Shown: positions 37,653 to 51,691, numbered from the stretch's first letter. The stretch is 64,000 nucleotides of DNA from Litsea cubeba (GCA_012931725.1 CM022948.1:60867849-60931848); one strand, 5' to 3'. Numbers and translations: made by a program. The notes: generated by a model from the letters alone, not told the origin.

Positions 37653-38028
37653 GGGCCTGTTTCTTTATTAGAATTAAAAGAATTCATGTCTGGTGATTGT
37701 CTGGGAATTTCAAATCCTGATATTTGAAATGCTACCAAATTCTGGAATTCTAAATTCATTATTTCATTCATGCCCTGAATTCCTACCTGAACTCCCGGAA
37801 TGCCGTCGTCCCTCTCCCGAAATTTATGTGCCAAGTGAGATTTCCAAATCCTACTTGTTAAAGTGGTTTTTCAAATGCTGGGTTTTTTGGAATTTGAAAT
37901 GCTTGGAATTTCAAATGCCCAGAAATTCTGTGGGAATTCTAGTAATGAAACACAGAATTCCTGATAGGAATTCTGAATTCCCAGACAGCCTGAACTCCTG
38001 TCAGGAATTCTAGTAAGTGAACAGGCCC
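37653..38028. mobile_element. Tourist-like (PIF/Harbinger) MITE nested in hAT
   Basis: 376 bp with imperfect terminal inverted repeats starting GGGCCTGTT and ending AACAGGCCC. The 3-bp target duplication TTA (37650-37652 and 38029-38031) fits PIF/Harbinger. Inner arms share TTGTCTGGGAATTT-like text in inverted form. No coding capacity. Confidence 0.85.
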
Positions 38029-38406
38029 TTAATGACAAGTGGTAGTTGCCTGGTCCACTACAAAGAGATTTGTGCCCACCGGCTCCCCATTTTGGATTAG
38101 TAATGCACCAAAAGTTCATTGTAATTGCCATAAAGCATTTCTTTTCTTAGACGTTCCTGTTCTCTGGAATGCAAAATTTATTTATTTTTTAATGTTTTTT
38201 TTTTATAACCGGGTTATCGGGTGACCCGATAACCCGATTAACAAAACTTCATTAACCCGGGACCCGGTCCGGATTAGTATGTTCCGGGTCGGGTGAGATC
38301 CGACCCGGTCTAAGACCATGTTCCACCCGCCCGAATACGTCCGGGCCGGGTCGGGTTACCAGGTCAGACCGGGTTTCCAAACCCGATGTACACCCCTACG
38401 TACGTG

Positions 38407-39154
38407 GTAATTCTTTACAAAATATAAAACAAAAGTAATAGATACAAGGATTGTAGAAATCCCATCATTCAGAAATTTACACGTTGCTATTGGTTAATTA
38501 CATCCAACCTATTACAAAATGACAATCATAAGAAACAAAAAAGTGACCAACATCAGCGTTTTAAATTTGCAATTATGCGGCAATCATTGTCTCCATATGC
38601 CATTGGCTTTGATCCTACAAAGGATACAACATTTCAACATTTTAGGAAGGGATTAACAAGTACGAAAGTTATAAACGTTACTCTGAGTAAAAGTTTTAAA
38701 GTTAGTGAAAGAATAGTGTTATGAGTCTGATAGCCCTTTCTTTTTTTTTTTTTTTTGTGCAATTTGTCATTGGCTATCTCAATTAGGAACCTAATTTGAC
38801 TCAATAATGAGTTAGGCCAGAGTTGTAAAAGCATTTAGAGTTTTATAACTATTCTTGGGTAGCTATTTTAATTAGAATGATTGGATATGTAAGTGATTGG
38901 ATAGATGAGAAAATACCCTTTTTGCTACATAAACAAATCTAAAAGCTATTCATTCTTTTGCGATGTGATAATAATGGCCCTTTTTCTGGCCACTCTGATG
39001 TTCTTGTACTTTGATGTAGAAAAGAAAAATCTTATCTTGATAATTTCTCATCCATATTTTGACTTGATCATGATTTTTCTGCAAATAAAAATAAAGATAA
39101 AAATTAAAGATTATGTTTCAAAACATCTTCAATAGATTGTATTTGAGAATTACA
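38407..39154. other. H2 filler, no gene seen
   Basis: AT-rich with T runs; no recognised exon. Confidence 0.35.
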
Positions 39155-39162
39155 AAGGTTAT

Positions 39163-40174
39163 TAGGGCTGTCAAAATTAACCGTGAAAACCGAACCGCCC
39201 GGCCGAACCGACCGTTTGGTCGGTTTATAAATTTTTTTAAAAACAAAACCGACCGAACGGTTTTTATAAGTTTTTTTTTTTCAACGGTCGGTTTTTATAA
39301 TTACGTAGAAACCGTTCGGTTAAAACCAAACCGACCGAACAAAAATCTTTTATCAAAACATCACTTGAGGCCATGATAGTTGAATAGTGTGGTTGGCTGG
39401 CACATGACGAAATAACTGTTGATATAATTGTTATGCCGTTCACTAACAGCTCGAGCTTTTGGTGTAACTGGTTATTAACATGGTATTAGAGGCAAAGGTC
39501 ACGAGTTCGAAACCCCTGGGAGGCATGTTACCTCCATCTGTCTATCGGGTATGTCTGTTCCGTCTGTTTGTTGGGTTGGGTTTCGAATTCGAACGGCTTC
39601 CCGTTCGAGAGGGGGTGTTGATATAATTGTTATGCCGTTCACTAACAGCTCGAGCTTTTGGTGTAACTGGTTATTAACAATAACAACATAAGTTATTAAT
39701 TTGTAGAACTGAAAAACAGACCGTGATTTGTGTACATACTTGTATGATTACATTGAGCACACCGTTTTTTTATGTTTCTAAAGTGACATTATTGTCTCCA
39801 TGTGGATTGCTTGTACCTGTAGGAATTTGGATCATTCAAGCCAGCCCTCACAGAATCTTTAAGGCTAGCCTTGTATCCATCAGTAGGGCCCATCTCTTCA
39901 TTGTAAACTACTCATAATTCATCTCATAAATCATACTGTCGTCTTCAATTTGGGTGAAATTTTTCTCTCTTTCCTGAACACCCCCCAACCCAAAAATAAA
40001 AACACCCAATTAACCGAAGACCGACCGAAACCGACCGAACCGAAATGTCAGTTTCCAATGTACAGTATATGTACTTTGGTCGGTTTCGGTTATCGCAAAA
40101 TTGTAAAACCGAAAGTTTCGGCCCGGGTGTCATATGTCGTTAAACCGACCGAAAACCGACCGCTTACAGCCCTA
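39163..40174. mobile_element. Second non-autonomous hAT element, 1012 bp
   Basis: Terminal inverted repeats TAGGGCTGT (39163) and ACAGCCCTA (ending 40174), with exact 8-bp target duplication AAGGTTAT (39155-39162 and 40175-40182). Both ends carry several ACCGACCGAAC / GGTCGGTTT subterminal motifs. It contains no transposase and hosts a mini-LTR element at 39417-39679. Confidence 0.92.
39417..39679 (+). mobile_element. Miniature LTR element (TRIM/SMART class), 263 bp
   Basis: Two identical 64-bp LTRs (39417-39480 and 39616-39679; TGTTGATATAATTG...TTATTAACA). A primer site TGGTATTAGAGGC starts immediately after the left LTR, and the purine tract GAGAGGGGG lies immediately before the right LTR. 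The 5-bp target duplication ATAAC is at 39412-39416 and 39680-39684. The 135-bp interior is non-coding. Size and structure fit the smallest LTR elements known in plants; movement must rely on another element's proteins. Confidence 0.93.
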
Positions 40175-40182
40175 AAGGTTAT

Positions 40183-40639
40183 TGACATAAAATCACCTTC
40201 ATTTGAGCATTCATAATATATTCTCATGTACAAGAGAATATTTTTTGTGCTTCATCTCCATAGAGCGTTGCATGAATAGATGTGCTTGAGTCTGTAATTT
40301 CGACATTGATAACGCATCTATAGGTTAATGAAAGTTAGTATGAGTTTTGATTTATAAATGTAAAGTACATAATTTGTCTACATTATTAGTGTACCTTGGT
40401 ATTGCAGTGTCTAATTTATTGCAATTGAGGCATGTAAATGATGAACCGTAAGTTTCTTGTATCTTTTTTTTTTTTTTTGCAATGATTGCATGCCATATAC
40501 CAGAACTGTTGGTTTTCTGGTATGCTTGTAATTAAACCTTTGACCCAATGAATGTTATCCTATAATAATATAATTATGATGTTATACATGTGGAATAAAT
40601 AATAAAATGGAGTAAATAAATACATACAAGTTGTTCAGA
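40183..40639. other. H2 filler between hAT element and RPA remains
   Basis: No recognised exon; AT-rich with a T run near 40465. Confidence 0.35.
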
Positions 40640-42950
40640 ATCCATGATTTTTTGGATTGACGTTATTTCCAAATCTTTTGGCTTTGGTAGTTGTAAGTAT
40701 GATTTCTTTGAAACAATATAATCCCATACTTTTTTTTTTGTATAGAGCTGTAAAATGAAAAAAACAATTAGTTAGTTTTATTTTTTTATTTAAGCATGTA
40801 TAATATTTTTTTAAAAGAAAATACTTACAACAAAAGCATTTCTTCTGCTTCGGGTATGGTCGGATTAATGAGAATATTTGATGATGACCTTGTTGAGAAT
40901 GACCTTCTTCCTTAATTGAGGATGAAAACACCAATTAAAATATTATTAGTCATAAACATAATTTAAAAATTATAAGTACTATGAATCAATAGCAGTATTC
41001 AAATAACTATATATTTTATCCTAAAACTGTTATTAAATAGAAAGGTAGATATATAAATTAATTTATTCATTTTTGCTTCATACCTCTAAACTCTTTTGGA
41101 GCTAGATTTGTTGCAACAATGACTGGCTTGGATAGTAAGATCTCAAATATTATTTTACATTCATCTTCTATGAATTTGTCCCAGGCAGATAGAAATATAG
41201 GCTCCAAACTCTACAATAACGAAGTTTAATAGTTAGTATTTTTTGTGGGTATCTTTGAAAAGTTTTTAAAATATGTATACATTGAAAAGTAAAAAGATTT
41301 TGAGAATGTGAAAAATATACTTTGAATCAACGACAACTATTTCTTGAATTAATGCATCTTTGTTGTCCCATTTCCTTTTGAATGTTTTTTTTTTTTTTTT
41401 TTGGAGAATATCCAAGACAACGCCAATAATATCTAAAAAGCAAGAAAGTATTGTTTGGGATTTTATTCAATATTAAAACTACTGATATATTAGAGATATT
41501 GGAGGATTGATACCTGCTGTTGTTGTTGAGCTAGGATCAATGGAAGTGGATTTGAGAGGGGTGAAATTATACTTTTTTGGTGTACTGATGATTGATGCCT
41601 CTTCAACTAATTCCACTTTTGTATAACTGTTAATGATCATCTGATAGTCATGCTCGACAATTTATACTGCGGCGAAATTTTTTTAATGAGACCATTTGAT
41701 ATGTAGTATGTATAATCCTGTGGGATTCTTGAAGCAAATATATTGATGTCATCATTGAAAATTGTTGCTTGCATTTTTATCCCTATATTGAAGAAACAAA
41801 GCATTTGCATTAATAATATAATAGGATATTAGTTTTCATGCTAATATCAACTATAGATGAAATAATACCTCTTCATCAATCAAAATTAAGTGTTGGTAAG
41901 TTGATTTACTATTCTTTGAAGATTGTGGACGTCTCATTAATTTCATGAATGCAAACCTTTGTAGTCCAGCTTTGAATCCCATCATTAATTTCTTTAAGCA
42001 TTTGATATTGCATTGCCATTTTTATGTATGTATGTTTAGAAGAGTAGTAGCTTGAAAAGATAGAGATTGTAATTTGAATTAGAGAAGCAATAATGCATAT
42101 TACTGAGCTAATGTCAACGAAAAAAATACAAATATTACAGTAAGAATCTTAGTTTTGATATTTTAAATTTTTTTCTATTTAGTAAATTCATGCATTTAAA
42201 AACAATCTTCAAATCAATTTTTAAACTGAGGACACGGATTGTTTTTTGTAATAGAAAATAAAGTCAAAAATGCAGAAATGACAGAACTTTTTATGATAAT
42301 TTGAGAAAACTGGCATGCCTTTGATTGAGGTATCCTGCAGCATTTATATATTATCATGAGACCAAAAAAAAATAAAGAAATCCATGTAAAATAATCTAGT
42401 GATAGTTATATCAAATTTGTTTGGGCCATGATTGGACCGTTATATTCAAAATATGATATACTTATCCCCTAATTATAACAGCAATCAATTTCATAATATG
42501 GTACTCCATTGGAGATGCAAATAAACCTTTTGAAGCTCAAACTCGTGGAAGAACTTGGTTGCTGCCCCATTAAACTTTGTCGGGCCTTAAGTCCTTAACT
42601 CAAAACCAAGTAAGTCTATCCTGTGTATACATATTAGAGGGACAAATAGAACGAAAGATTCAACTAATTATGGTAGAAAATGAAAATTGGATGTACAAAG
42701 CATGCTTCATAAATATATGATCTTTAAAGACATAACTTTTGAGATATCAGAAAAAGGAAAAAGACCAAAAAGAAATTAATCCTTTGAAAGGATAGACCAT
42801 CCTATAATGCAAATATTATCTATAGTAACATTAGACACCAATGCATTACTTACATCTTCATCAGTCAACTCTACAGTGAAGAGATATCCTTGTCCTCTGT
42901 TGTTCTTGTAACTTGCCAAGTTGCCTTTATTTGTTAGCCTAACCGTTTAT
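40640..42950 (-). pseudogene. RPA70-like gene of Helitron H2, decayed
   Basis: Exon-like pieces on the minus strand, in gene order: about 42944-42855 (LTNKGNLASYKNNRGQGY, then LFTVELTDED before GTAAGT, an OB-fold strand pattern of RPA DBD-A); about 41760-41650 (INIFASRIPQDYTYYISNG); about 41214-41080 (LSAWDKFIEDE ... LLSKPVIVATN), which parallels the IWNNFMAAEIEALSK exon of the H1 gene; then about 40930-40650, less certain. It lies downstream of the H2 Rep-helicase, as in H1. Stops and missing exons suggest a pseudogene, but boundaries are approximate. Confidence 0.65.
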
Positions 42951-43989
42951 GCTCCAGTTTCAATGATATGGATTTAAAGAAACAAGAGGACGAACTGTTC
43001 ATGTCATTGGCAGTCTTGGTGCTCTGCACTGTACATGTAATAGATAAAATGAGAATATATATACATACATACATATATATATACGTACTGCTAAATTTTA
43101 GCATTTAGGAATAATACAGACAAAGAAAAGGTGCTCTAAATTTGAGGATAGAAGAACATGAAAGTGGACTATTTGAAGGGGTACTAAGAAATGATCATGA
43201 ATGCTATAAGTTATAAAAAGTGAGAAACTTCAAAATACTCATGAAAAAAACCATTTTCAACCTAGATACAATTGTATGGGTTTCAGAGAGCAGTAAGGTG
43301 TGATCTTTCAATCATTTGGACTTGAAGGGGACCATGTAAAAGTATATGGCTCTCCACTATTGATTATTAGTAATAGTGATGGGAAATTGAAACATAATTT
43401 TATTGATTTTATTAAAAGGTAACCAGCATAGAAGACATTTAATGAGGAAAGTTAGTACAGTTATAAAGAAATCAATGGTGTTCAATGGATCAAAGAGATA
43501 TTGTATCCATCCTAGCCTATCTGTTGCTGCATTTTTAGATGCAAACCATAAGCAGTACACTTATGTCTGAGAGTGCTCAGTTTGATGGATGCTTATGAGG
43601 GAAGTATGTCATAGTTATTATTTCAGGTTACTATATTACAATAAGGTTAATGATTTTGTAATGTAAAATAGTACATTTGAATTATTTGTATTGAAGTATA
43701 AATAAATAACCATTTTGGTGTTATTTAGCTCTAAAGAGAAACATTAATTTATATTAGAGACATAGAAATGAAAATATAAAAATATGATATAAATTGGTAT
43801 GTTAGAGCAATATGTATTATGTATGAAAAAATGTATAAGAATAAGAAGCCATCTAGGTGTTGACAAAGTAATAAGTTTTTTCAAGTTTTTATGAATCATG
43901 TATAATTTGTAATATATGATTTATAAGTAAATGTTTAAAAGTGGTCTATGTGATAACATATACATGTATTATATCTTTGGCATCATTTG
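42951..43989. other. Between H2 RPA and Rep-helicase remains
   Basis: AT-rich, with an (AT/CATA) tract at about 43058-43085. One 67-codon minus frame (about 43560-43357) has no recognisable similarity. Confidence 0.35.
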
Positions 43990-46900
43990 TTGTTAGAAGC
44001 AAGCGCCAAGAGCTCTCCGTAGACAACATTTCTTGTATATGATGTTTCATTCTTGTTGTTGGAAGATAGATTTATTAATATCTTGATGGCCTCACCAGAT
44101 CTTGCTCTTGATAAGGCAACGTATAGTTGTCCATGTGAAAAAACAGGTTGAGGTAGATAAATGCCAACATTTTACAACGTCTGCCCTTGAGATTTATTTA
44201 TTGTCATTGCAAAGCTCAAATGAACGGGAAATTGTTTTCGCTTGAATGGCAATGAAAATTTCTCGTCTTGATTTGATTGCAATGGGATTCGCGGTAGAAA
44301 CACCATTTTTCCTTCATGATGACCAACAATAATCTCAGCATCAATTATATTTTTTTGAAAATTTCTGCAAATTAATCGAGTGCCATTGCAAAGGCCAGAA
44401 GAAGGGCCGATGTTACGTAATAAGATGACTGGACATTTTTTCTTCAATATCAATTCATGTGGAGGTAATCCACTTGGAGTCAATCCATTTAGAAATTCTT
44501 CTGGTAGATTTTGTTGTGCCTCATCTATTGCATAATCAAAGCTGTAGTATTTGACTGAATTTCCTGGGAATTCTTCAATCAAGATTTGGTTCGGCTCATC
44601 AATAAATTCATTTTTTGTTGTCAATATAGCTCAGTTTGTCATGAAATGAGCATCATATCCATTCATGATGAGATTTGGAAAGACACAATTGATAAGTTTG
44701 AACTTTGAGCTAATGTCATCTGTATAAGGAATGAGTATTGTTTTTAGAATTTGAATTCTTTTTTCTGAAATAGCTATTTCAGTTCCATTCCCAACACGTA
44801 CTAGAAATTCACTAAAATGTGGATCTATTTTAGCTCTCATATTTTCTGTTAGTTCTATTATCTGGATTTTTTTTCATAATTCTGACATCACCAAGCTTGC
44901 ATCAATTTTTTCCTTTTTTCCACCACAAATGACAACAGGGGGTATTTGTCGAAAATCTCCTTCAAATACTACTACTTCTCCTCCAAATAATAGTTTGCAA
45001 TCAGTTATATCTTGCAGTATAATATTAAGTGCTTCAATTGCCCGCCTATTTGCCATGGATGCTTCATCCCAAATAATAAGTTTTGCTCTATGCAATAGCT
45101 CTGTAGGCCACTTTGTTTTGATATATTACATGTGGAATTATCTTCAAAGTTTAATGTTAATTTGAACCGTGAATGTGGAGTGCGGCCCCCTAGCAAAATT
45201 GATGCAGCAATGCTAGATGTGGCAGTTGCTAGTGCAATATGTCCTTCTGATCTCACAGTTATGAGTAGAGCTCGATATAAATATGTTTTTCCTGTTCCTC
45301 CTGGACCATCGATAAAGAAGACTCCATTACTGCCGCTTCTTATTCTTTCTAATATGATGGTATAAGCTCTTTTTTGTTCAGGATTCAAATTTTGAACTGT
45401 GAACAACTCATTTTCTGAAATTGGGATGTTTAGTTCTTCATGAATTTCTTTTAGGAGCTTTTCATCTGGACTATCAACAATCATTACGGCTGGTAAAGCA
45501 TACTCAATAATACTTTTACCCATTGATTCAAGGAAGTAATTGATACTCTATAATGCTTTTGCCTCAGTGTTCCTTGTAGACATGAAGTTTGTTCCTGCAA
45601 AATCTTCAGACATCGCATATTTATATTTGTCCCATAATGCTGCAGGATTATGCACTCCACAGTAGACCAAAAGTGTAGCAAATAGTCGTCGCAATGTAAA
45701 AGGCATTTGGAACAATGATGCTTCCTCTAAGATCAATATTGTTATCAGATTCAAGCAAACCAAATTGCTCTGCTACTTTACGGAATGTATCAAATTTAAT
45801 TCCATTGACAGTTGGTAAACTTTGATATGATGTAGCTCCTTTGACATGATTTAATAGTAATCACAGATAATACCTTTCTCCCTCAACTGGGCTTGCAGCA
45901 ACAAGTCTACCAATTGCATTTCGTTGCTTTCTTTGGCTCTAGTATTTTCTATCTTCATTCCAAACATAATATTCAGGGAATTCCTTATAAAGAAATATGC
46001 AAGCATCTTTATCTAGCTGATTCATTTGAAAGTATCATGTCAACATTGTTTTAGATGCTTGTTGATTATGCAAGATGCTCAATAAGTTTGTATCTCCTCG
46101 GAATCCAACAGTTTGCATATTTTCTAGATGAACTTGTAAGCTTTTTGACTGATGGATACATTTCATTTAAACAGAACTAGTAAATCCTCCACATTGCTTC
46201 TGAAAGAGATATCCATCTTGATTATTGAAATTGTTGTATCTCATCAATATCTTCAGGAACAGCATTGTTGCCAAGATGAAACATGACTCTATCATGTCCT
46301 TTATAAATATACTTGTATAGATATTTTACTATTTTTACTGTCAAACAAACTTCAACATTCATGTGGCAGTTGAACTTTGCTAATAGATACGGGTTATATG
46401 GAGCTACCCATCGATTATCCAGCAAACAACCACGAACTTTGACTTCTTCTCCAGTGTTTTGTCTCTTATATAATGGATAAGAATTCTTTCTTTGTGCTGT
46501 GACAGAACAAAAATTCCCGAGGATAGTGATTTTTGCATTGTCCATTTCTCATACAAACATTATTCGGATTCAAATTCCCACATGGTCCATGCATCATATG
46601 TTAAACAACCATTTTGTATAGATGTGGATAGCTTCTGCTATTGGGAAGTTCAGCAAACACAAATTTGTCATACATCTCAGGGGTTTTAAGTTTGTACCCG
46701 TGCTTCAAGATGAGTAGGAAATGAGCATGTGGAAGTCCTCTTTTTTGAAATTCTATAACATATACATGTGCTGCAACTGCACCAAAAATATTATTCTTCA
46801 TTAAATCAAGTTTAAGTTCTTCTATCTTTGCTCTAAAAACTCATGCAATCAAGTCTGGTCTGTTTTGTGCTTTTTTATGATGACCAAGTTGATCTTTAAT

Positions 46901-49170
46901 TTCTGACCAAGCTGGATTACAAGTGATTGTCAAGAAGATGTCTGGTTTGCCAAACTGTTGAACTAATGCCATTGTATCAAGGTACCGACGACGCATATTT
47001 CTTGGACCTCCTATAAACGATGGTGGCAGCACTATTCTTTTTCCAATCTTCTTTCCAGAAGTTTCACCAGTGCTAATGCTATCCATTATTCCTTGATATA
47101 AATCTGCTCGGATTAAATCTTGATCATTTCGGAAGTAATCCAACCGAGAAGTTTCAAGTTTTATATACATGTCAACAACATACTGTTGTAAAAGACGACC
47201 AGAATGTAGCAAAATTGAGCTTTCAGATGGTCGGATTTGTAATTTATAACAGTAATATTGTCGACATGATATTTTTTCTTTTGCTGAACTTTTTTTCTTT
47301 GAAGCTGACCGGAAAAAAAGAAAGATATTGTTAGTTTTTAGTGTTCAAGTTAATTTTATAAGTTTATATAAAGATAAGATATACCTCGCTTTTCTTTGTT
47401 CAACAAATCATCAATCGAAACTATATTTTGGTGACTTAACAACTCATTTCTTTGTCTTCGTTTAATACCTCTATACCAACCTGAATCTCCATAAGGAAAT
47501 AGTAGTGGATACTCCAATGGATCATAGCAACCAAAATAATGCTTAATTCTGTGACTGTTTCCAGAATGACTATATATGATGATGTCACGCTCAGCTGATT
47601 GGTAGGTATCTGAATTCTCAGTTCAGATTCCTACAACTTGTGATGCTTAAGGTGCATTGTATACCCTTTTATCAAGTTGAGGATCACATCTTATGAATAT
47701 TCTTGTATCATCACTGATGGACAAATCTCTTAAAGATCGGAAAAACTCACAATAAGGATTGATGGTCAATATATCCATTAGCTTTCGAACAACATGAGGC
47801 CTAAGCTTTGGTGACTGATACATCTTATTCTCCACTTCATGATCAGTATCATAAAAGTATAATTATACATATGATGGATGGCCATCAAGAGGTAGCAATT
47901 CATTGATGTAATGGTAAACTTAGCCTTGAACCTTGAAAGTGTAAATACCTTTGTTTCTCCAACAAAGCTCTTTTTCATATTTGACACCAAAGGAGGTGAA
48001 TGCAAATGTATTGTTATATGTTCTTACATGTGTTTTGAAATGAACTGCCTCTTCACTATTTGAAGTGAATAGAGTTAAAAGCTCTTCAGGAACAAAATTT
48101 GAAGCTAGTAATACTTGACCAGTAGAACAGCAAAAACCCTTTGCTTCATAAGCAAATCTCTTTGCTCCACAATAGCTACAATCAGGTTTTTGTTCCAATA
48201 TCGATCGTGGGGAAGGAATGCTTATGTCAGAACTATACACAACTGCATGTAAAAATTGTATTAGTATAATTTGGTTCTTTTAATAGACCTAAGTTTTTTT
48301 CTTGTATAAATATGTTTACCTCTTTGTCTGTAGTTTAATGTAGAAGTGTTTTCTAAATAAACACTTGAAGAAGCATCTTCATCAGATTCAGGGGGTTGTC
48401 TCGATGTTGACCCTGGTAGAAGATATATATATATAATCTTGAGAAGTTTGTAATATAAATATATATTAGATCAGATGAACATATTTATTAATTTTTTAAT
48501 ATAGAACTTACCAATCTCATAAGTATGGTATACTCTTTTTTCCATCTGCACTACAATATTTGCAGGAATATCATTGAGACTAATACCCTGCAGTGTATCA
48601 GTGGCTTCTGTTCGGTGCAAAAGATAAATATTTAATTAGAAATGTTTTTATTATATTTTTTAAAGAATTTTAATATTACATATAAGAGTATAGAATTAGT
48701 TACCTGTTTGGTGACTTGCATTAAATGATGAAGTAAGATTTCTAGAAGATTCTCCTTTTAGTAACTTTTTTCTAGCATAAGCCTCTTTTTTTCGTAAAAG
48801 AAGTGCGTCTTTATTTTCTTTTGGCAATGAGGCGTACCATTGTCTTCTTTCTAGTCGCTTTTGCAGTGTTGCATGCTCTATATTAGGATAAATATTGAAA
48901 TTAGTAATTACAAATACTATTATTCATTGTAATTATAAACATAAATGTATTATAAAATTTAGAGCAAACCTAAGTTTGTTGTTGCTTTTATGGGATTTGC
49001 ACTTTTAGAAGCATATCTTTTCTTCTTTGGAGCAGGTTCTAATGTTTCACTTCGTAATATTTGTGTCCTTTTATTTGCTTCCCTCTTTTCCATGTTGATT
49101 CTTTCTTTTTGTTCAATAGACAACTTGGCGAACCGAGTTGTGTTGCCTCTGATGATGCTTTTTGGACTTA
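43990..49170 (-). pseudogene. Helitron H2 Rep-helicase, heavily damaged
   Basis: Minus-strand rolling-circle transposase remains. The N-terminal exon (about 49170-48969) has FAKLSIEQKERINMEKRE. Small basic exons follow at about 48876-48711, 48608-48510 and 48411-48320. The zinc motif CSYCGAKRFAYEAKGFCC is at about 48185-48130, and FIGGPRNMRRRYLD at about 47025. The HUH nuclease motif PHAHFLLIL is at about 46735-46708 and the twin-Tyr KYLYKYIYKG at about 46330-46300. Helicase Walker A GPGGTGKT (about 45310-45285), TINKSQGQTL and the final YVALSRAR ... LALAS (to about 43990) complete it. There are many in-frame stops (for example 47920, near 47860, 47647 and 44172) and several frameshifts between 47650 and 44620. 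Far more decayed than the H1 gene. Confidence 0.9.
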
Positions 49171-51690
49171 TCTTTTATAGAAAAGCAGAAGTCAGTCAAT
49201 TTTTAGGTTTGATACTATATTTAAGTTATGCTCAGTTCTTACGTTTGATACTATATTTAAGTTATGTAGTATGAATTTAACCTTTTAACACTGTGTAAAA
49301 TGTCTTTCAAAATGTAAATTATCTTAAAAGTATATGATGGTAAAGCAAACAACATATCTCAAGTAAGTTCATATAAATTAATCAAAAATCAACATGATTC
49401 CCAATTTAGATACTTATTTATTTGTGTTTAAAGATAAAGAAAAATGATATCAGGTGTCCATTTTCATATAGGTGGACAACATTAGCAATTTAAAACAGAA
49501 GAACAAGAGAGCAAGGTATCCATTAAAAAATAGCATCAAATGTAGTAATAAAAGAACTATCAATTATTTAAATTTACTGCAAAAATATACATATGTTCCA
49601 ACAAATGCTAATTTAAATGGAAGGTAAGCATTCCATCAAAGAAAACTAAGATTAAAGAAATTACGAAAAATAAGCAGAAATCCTAAATGAATGAGACATA
49701 TTTTTGGAAGAAATAATAACATGAGAACATCTCAGAAAGTTATTTCATACACCTTAATGACAAGAGGCACATTAAAATAGAAGAAAACTCATCTTCAAGT
49801 AAGAGAGTTGAGCTCTACTATTGGATGAACTTATTGTAAATCTTAGCTAGTGAAATGATGAATCCATCTAGATTACAGCATATCATTAAATTTTATTCCA
49901 ATGGTACTTAATCACAAGATAGTTTGTTTGATTAAAATAAGAAATTAATGAATATGCATGAGATTTTGAAAATCATCACAAAAGGTGAGAAAGTATGAGT
50001 GTAGTAGGGGTGGGACAAGATTTACCTTGCATCATTAGAAATATGTGTGCATACAGAATATCATATCCATCATTGACTTCAAAATATTTGTATTAAAAAT
50101 ATTCAAAAAGTATTGAAAAGCTTAGATTCAAAATATGAGCCACCTTTTGTAATAAACGAGCTATCAATGTAGAATATTAATCTATGAAGATATCCCATCT
50201 CTATCAATGTAGAATTCACCAGAAGGAGGTGTAGAGAACCATCAACCATGACAATCTTTTCTCTAGTGATTTGAGTGTTCATAGAACAGCAAAAGAGGGG
50301 GCGGGTGGCTGTAGATTTGATATTTATATAAGACAAAGGTGAAAGTGACAAAGTTTTGTTAAAAAAAAAAAAAAAAAAACAAAGCTTAGTGTAGTTAACC
50401 ACTAACCTAGTGGAACATAAAACTAAGCACCACCTTGTACTCTCAATGCTACAAGTAAAAGCTATGCAATCTGAAGAGAAACAAAAAGAAGGGCAGAGAG
50501 AAAGAAAGAGTTTATTGACATAATAGATATATGTTTGTAAATGTTGACACAGTGATTGTTGTTGGCGTCATATACTTGAAATGAAAAATTAGTATCACTA
50601 TAAGTACAAACATTCAATGCTTAAATAACCAAAATATGAATATCTAATGATAAAATCTTAATTGCTTCTGATGTCCACCTGAAAAAAGTGTTACTCATGC
50701 AAGGTTGAGATTTTAGGGTGGAAACCTTTTAGACCTCCTACAACCCATGATTGATCATGCTTTCATATAGGCCCAACTACTAAGCCATTACATGCTTATG
50801 ATCAACCTTTTCAAAAAGTTCTCTTAGTGTTAATTTTTGGTGGCTTCAAATTAATGGGTACGCTCACTACCCAATCACCCACTGATTGAAAGAGAGGATC
50901 AAAACTTGAGGATCAAAATCTCCAAAATTCTGTCTTTGAAACTCTAATAGTGCCTATACTCTAAAATGTTAAACAAACTTTTGACATAAGTGTATTAATT
51001 TAGATTTGGGTTTTTATCTACATTGAGGCGTATATCAATTAGTGTCCGACTTGTGGTCGCTTCAGAAAAACTTCAGAAGCATGATATAATTATGAAAAAA
51101 GAAAGATGCATTAATCAAAACAAAGAAACTGTACAGGGAGATTGAAAGAGCAACAGAGAGATCATAACAGAGCTTGATAATACAGTAGCAGTAACAGCAA
51201 AAGTGGATGTTTCACTACCTTGGGCTCACAATGCTCAAAACTTATATTCTGCGGAAGTACAGAGAAGGAAAAGACCAAAGACCTAGACCCAACGGATGAA
51301 ATCCCATACTATGTGAAGGGCCAACGGTTTGTAGTGGAACTTTAAATGATTTTGAAAGGCTTTGAGAGTGATTGGCAAGCTGCGATTATGGTGCACTTCA
51401 ATGGTGAAACTCTTCAACCATATTCAAGAATAAGGTAACTACATGGTAGTTGCAAAATATGATGTCCTGCTGCATAAGGATTTTAAAATCAATTCTGATG
51501 TACCTTTCTGGTGTAAATTTAAATCATATTAGTGTAACATTATTAATAACATATTAATGCAATCTGAGCTATCAGAATATAACATGTAGGAAAAACAAAC
51601 CAAACAAGAATTTCGTTGATATCATCAGTTCCCTAAAATGGAAGTCTAAAAAATACATAAGTTCTCAAAAAGGAACCAGCCTCTGTGTAA
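49171..51690. other. H2 5' half, no gene recognised
   Basis: AT-rich, with an A run at about 50360-50380. No exon with known similarity. Short imperfect direct repeats at about 49199-49265 (TTTGATACTATATTTAAGTT twice). Confidence 0.35.
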
Positions 51691-51691
51691 G

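Larger units (their letters stand above)
36901..38398. mobile_element. Non-autonomous hAT element, 1498 bp
   Basis: Terminal inverted repeats TAGGGGTGTACATCGGGT (36901) and its complement ending at 38398. The 8-bp target duplication CGTACGTG (36893-36900 and 38399-38406) is exact. Many GGGTCGGGT/ACCCGACCC motifs within about 150 bp of each end are typical subterminal binding sites for hAT transposase. No transposase is encoded. The GC-rich middle (about 37040-37420) stands out from its surroundings and looks captured. Confidence 0.93.
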
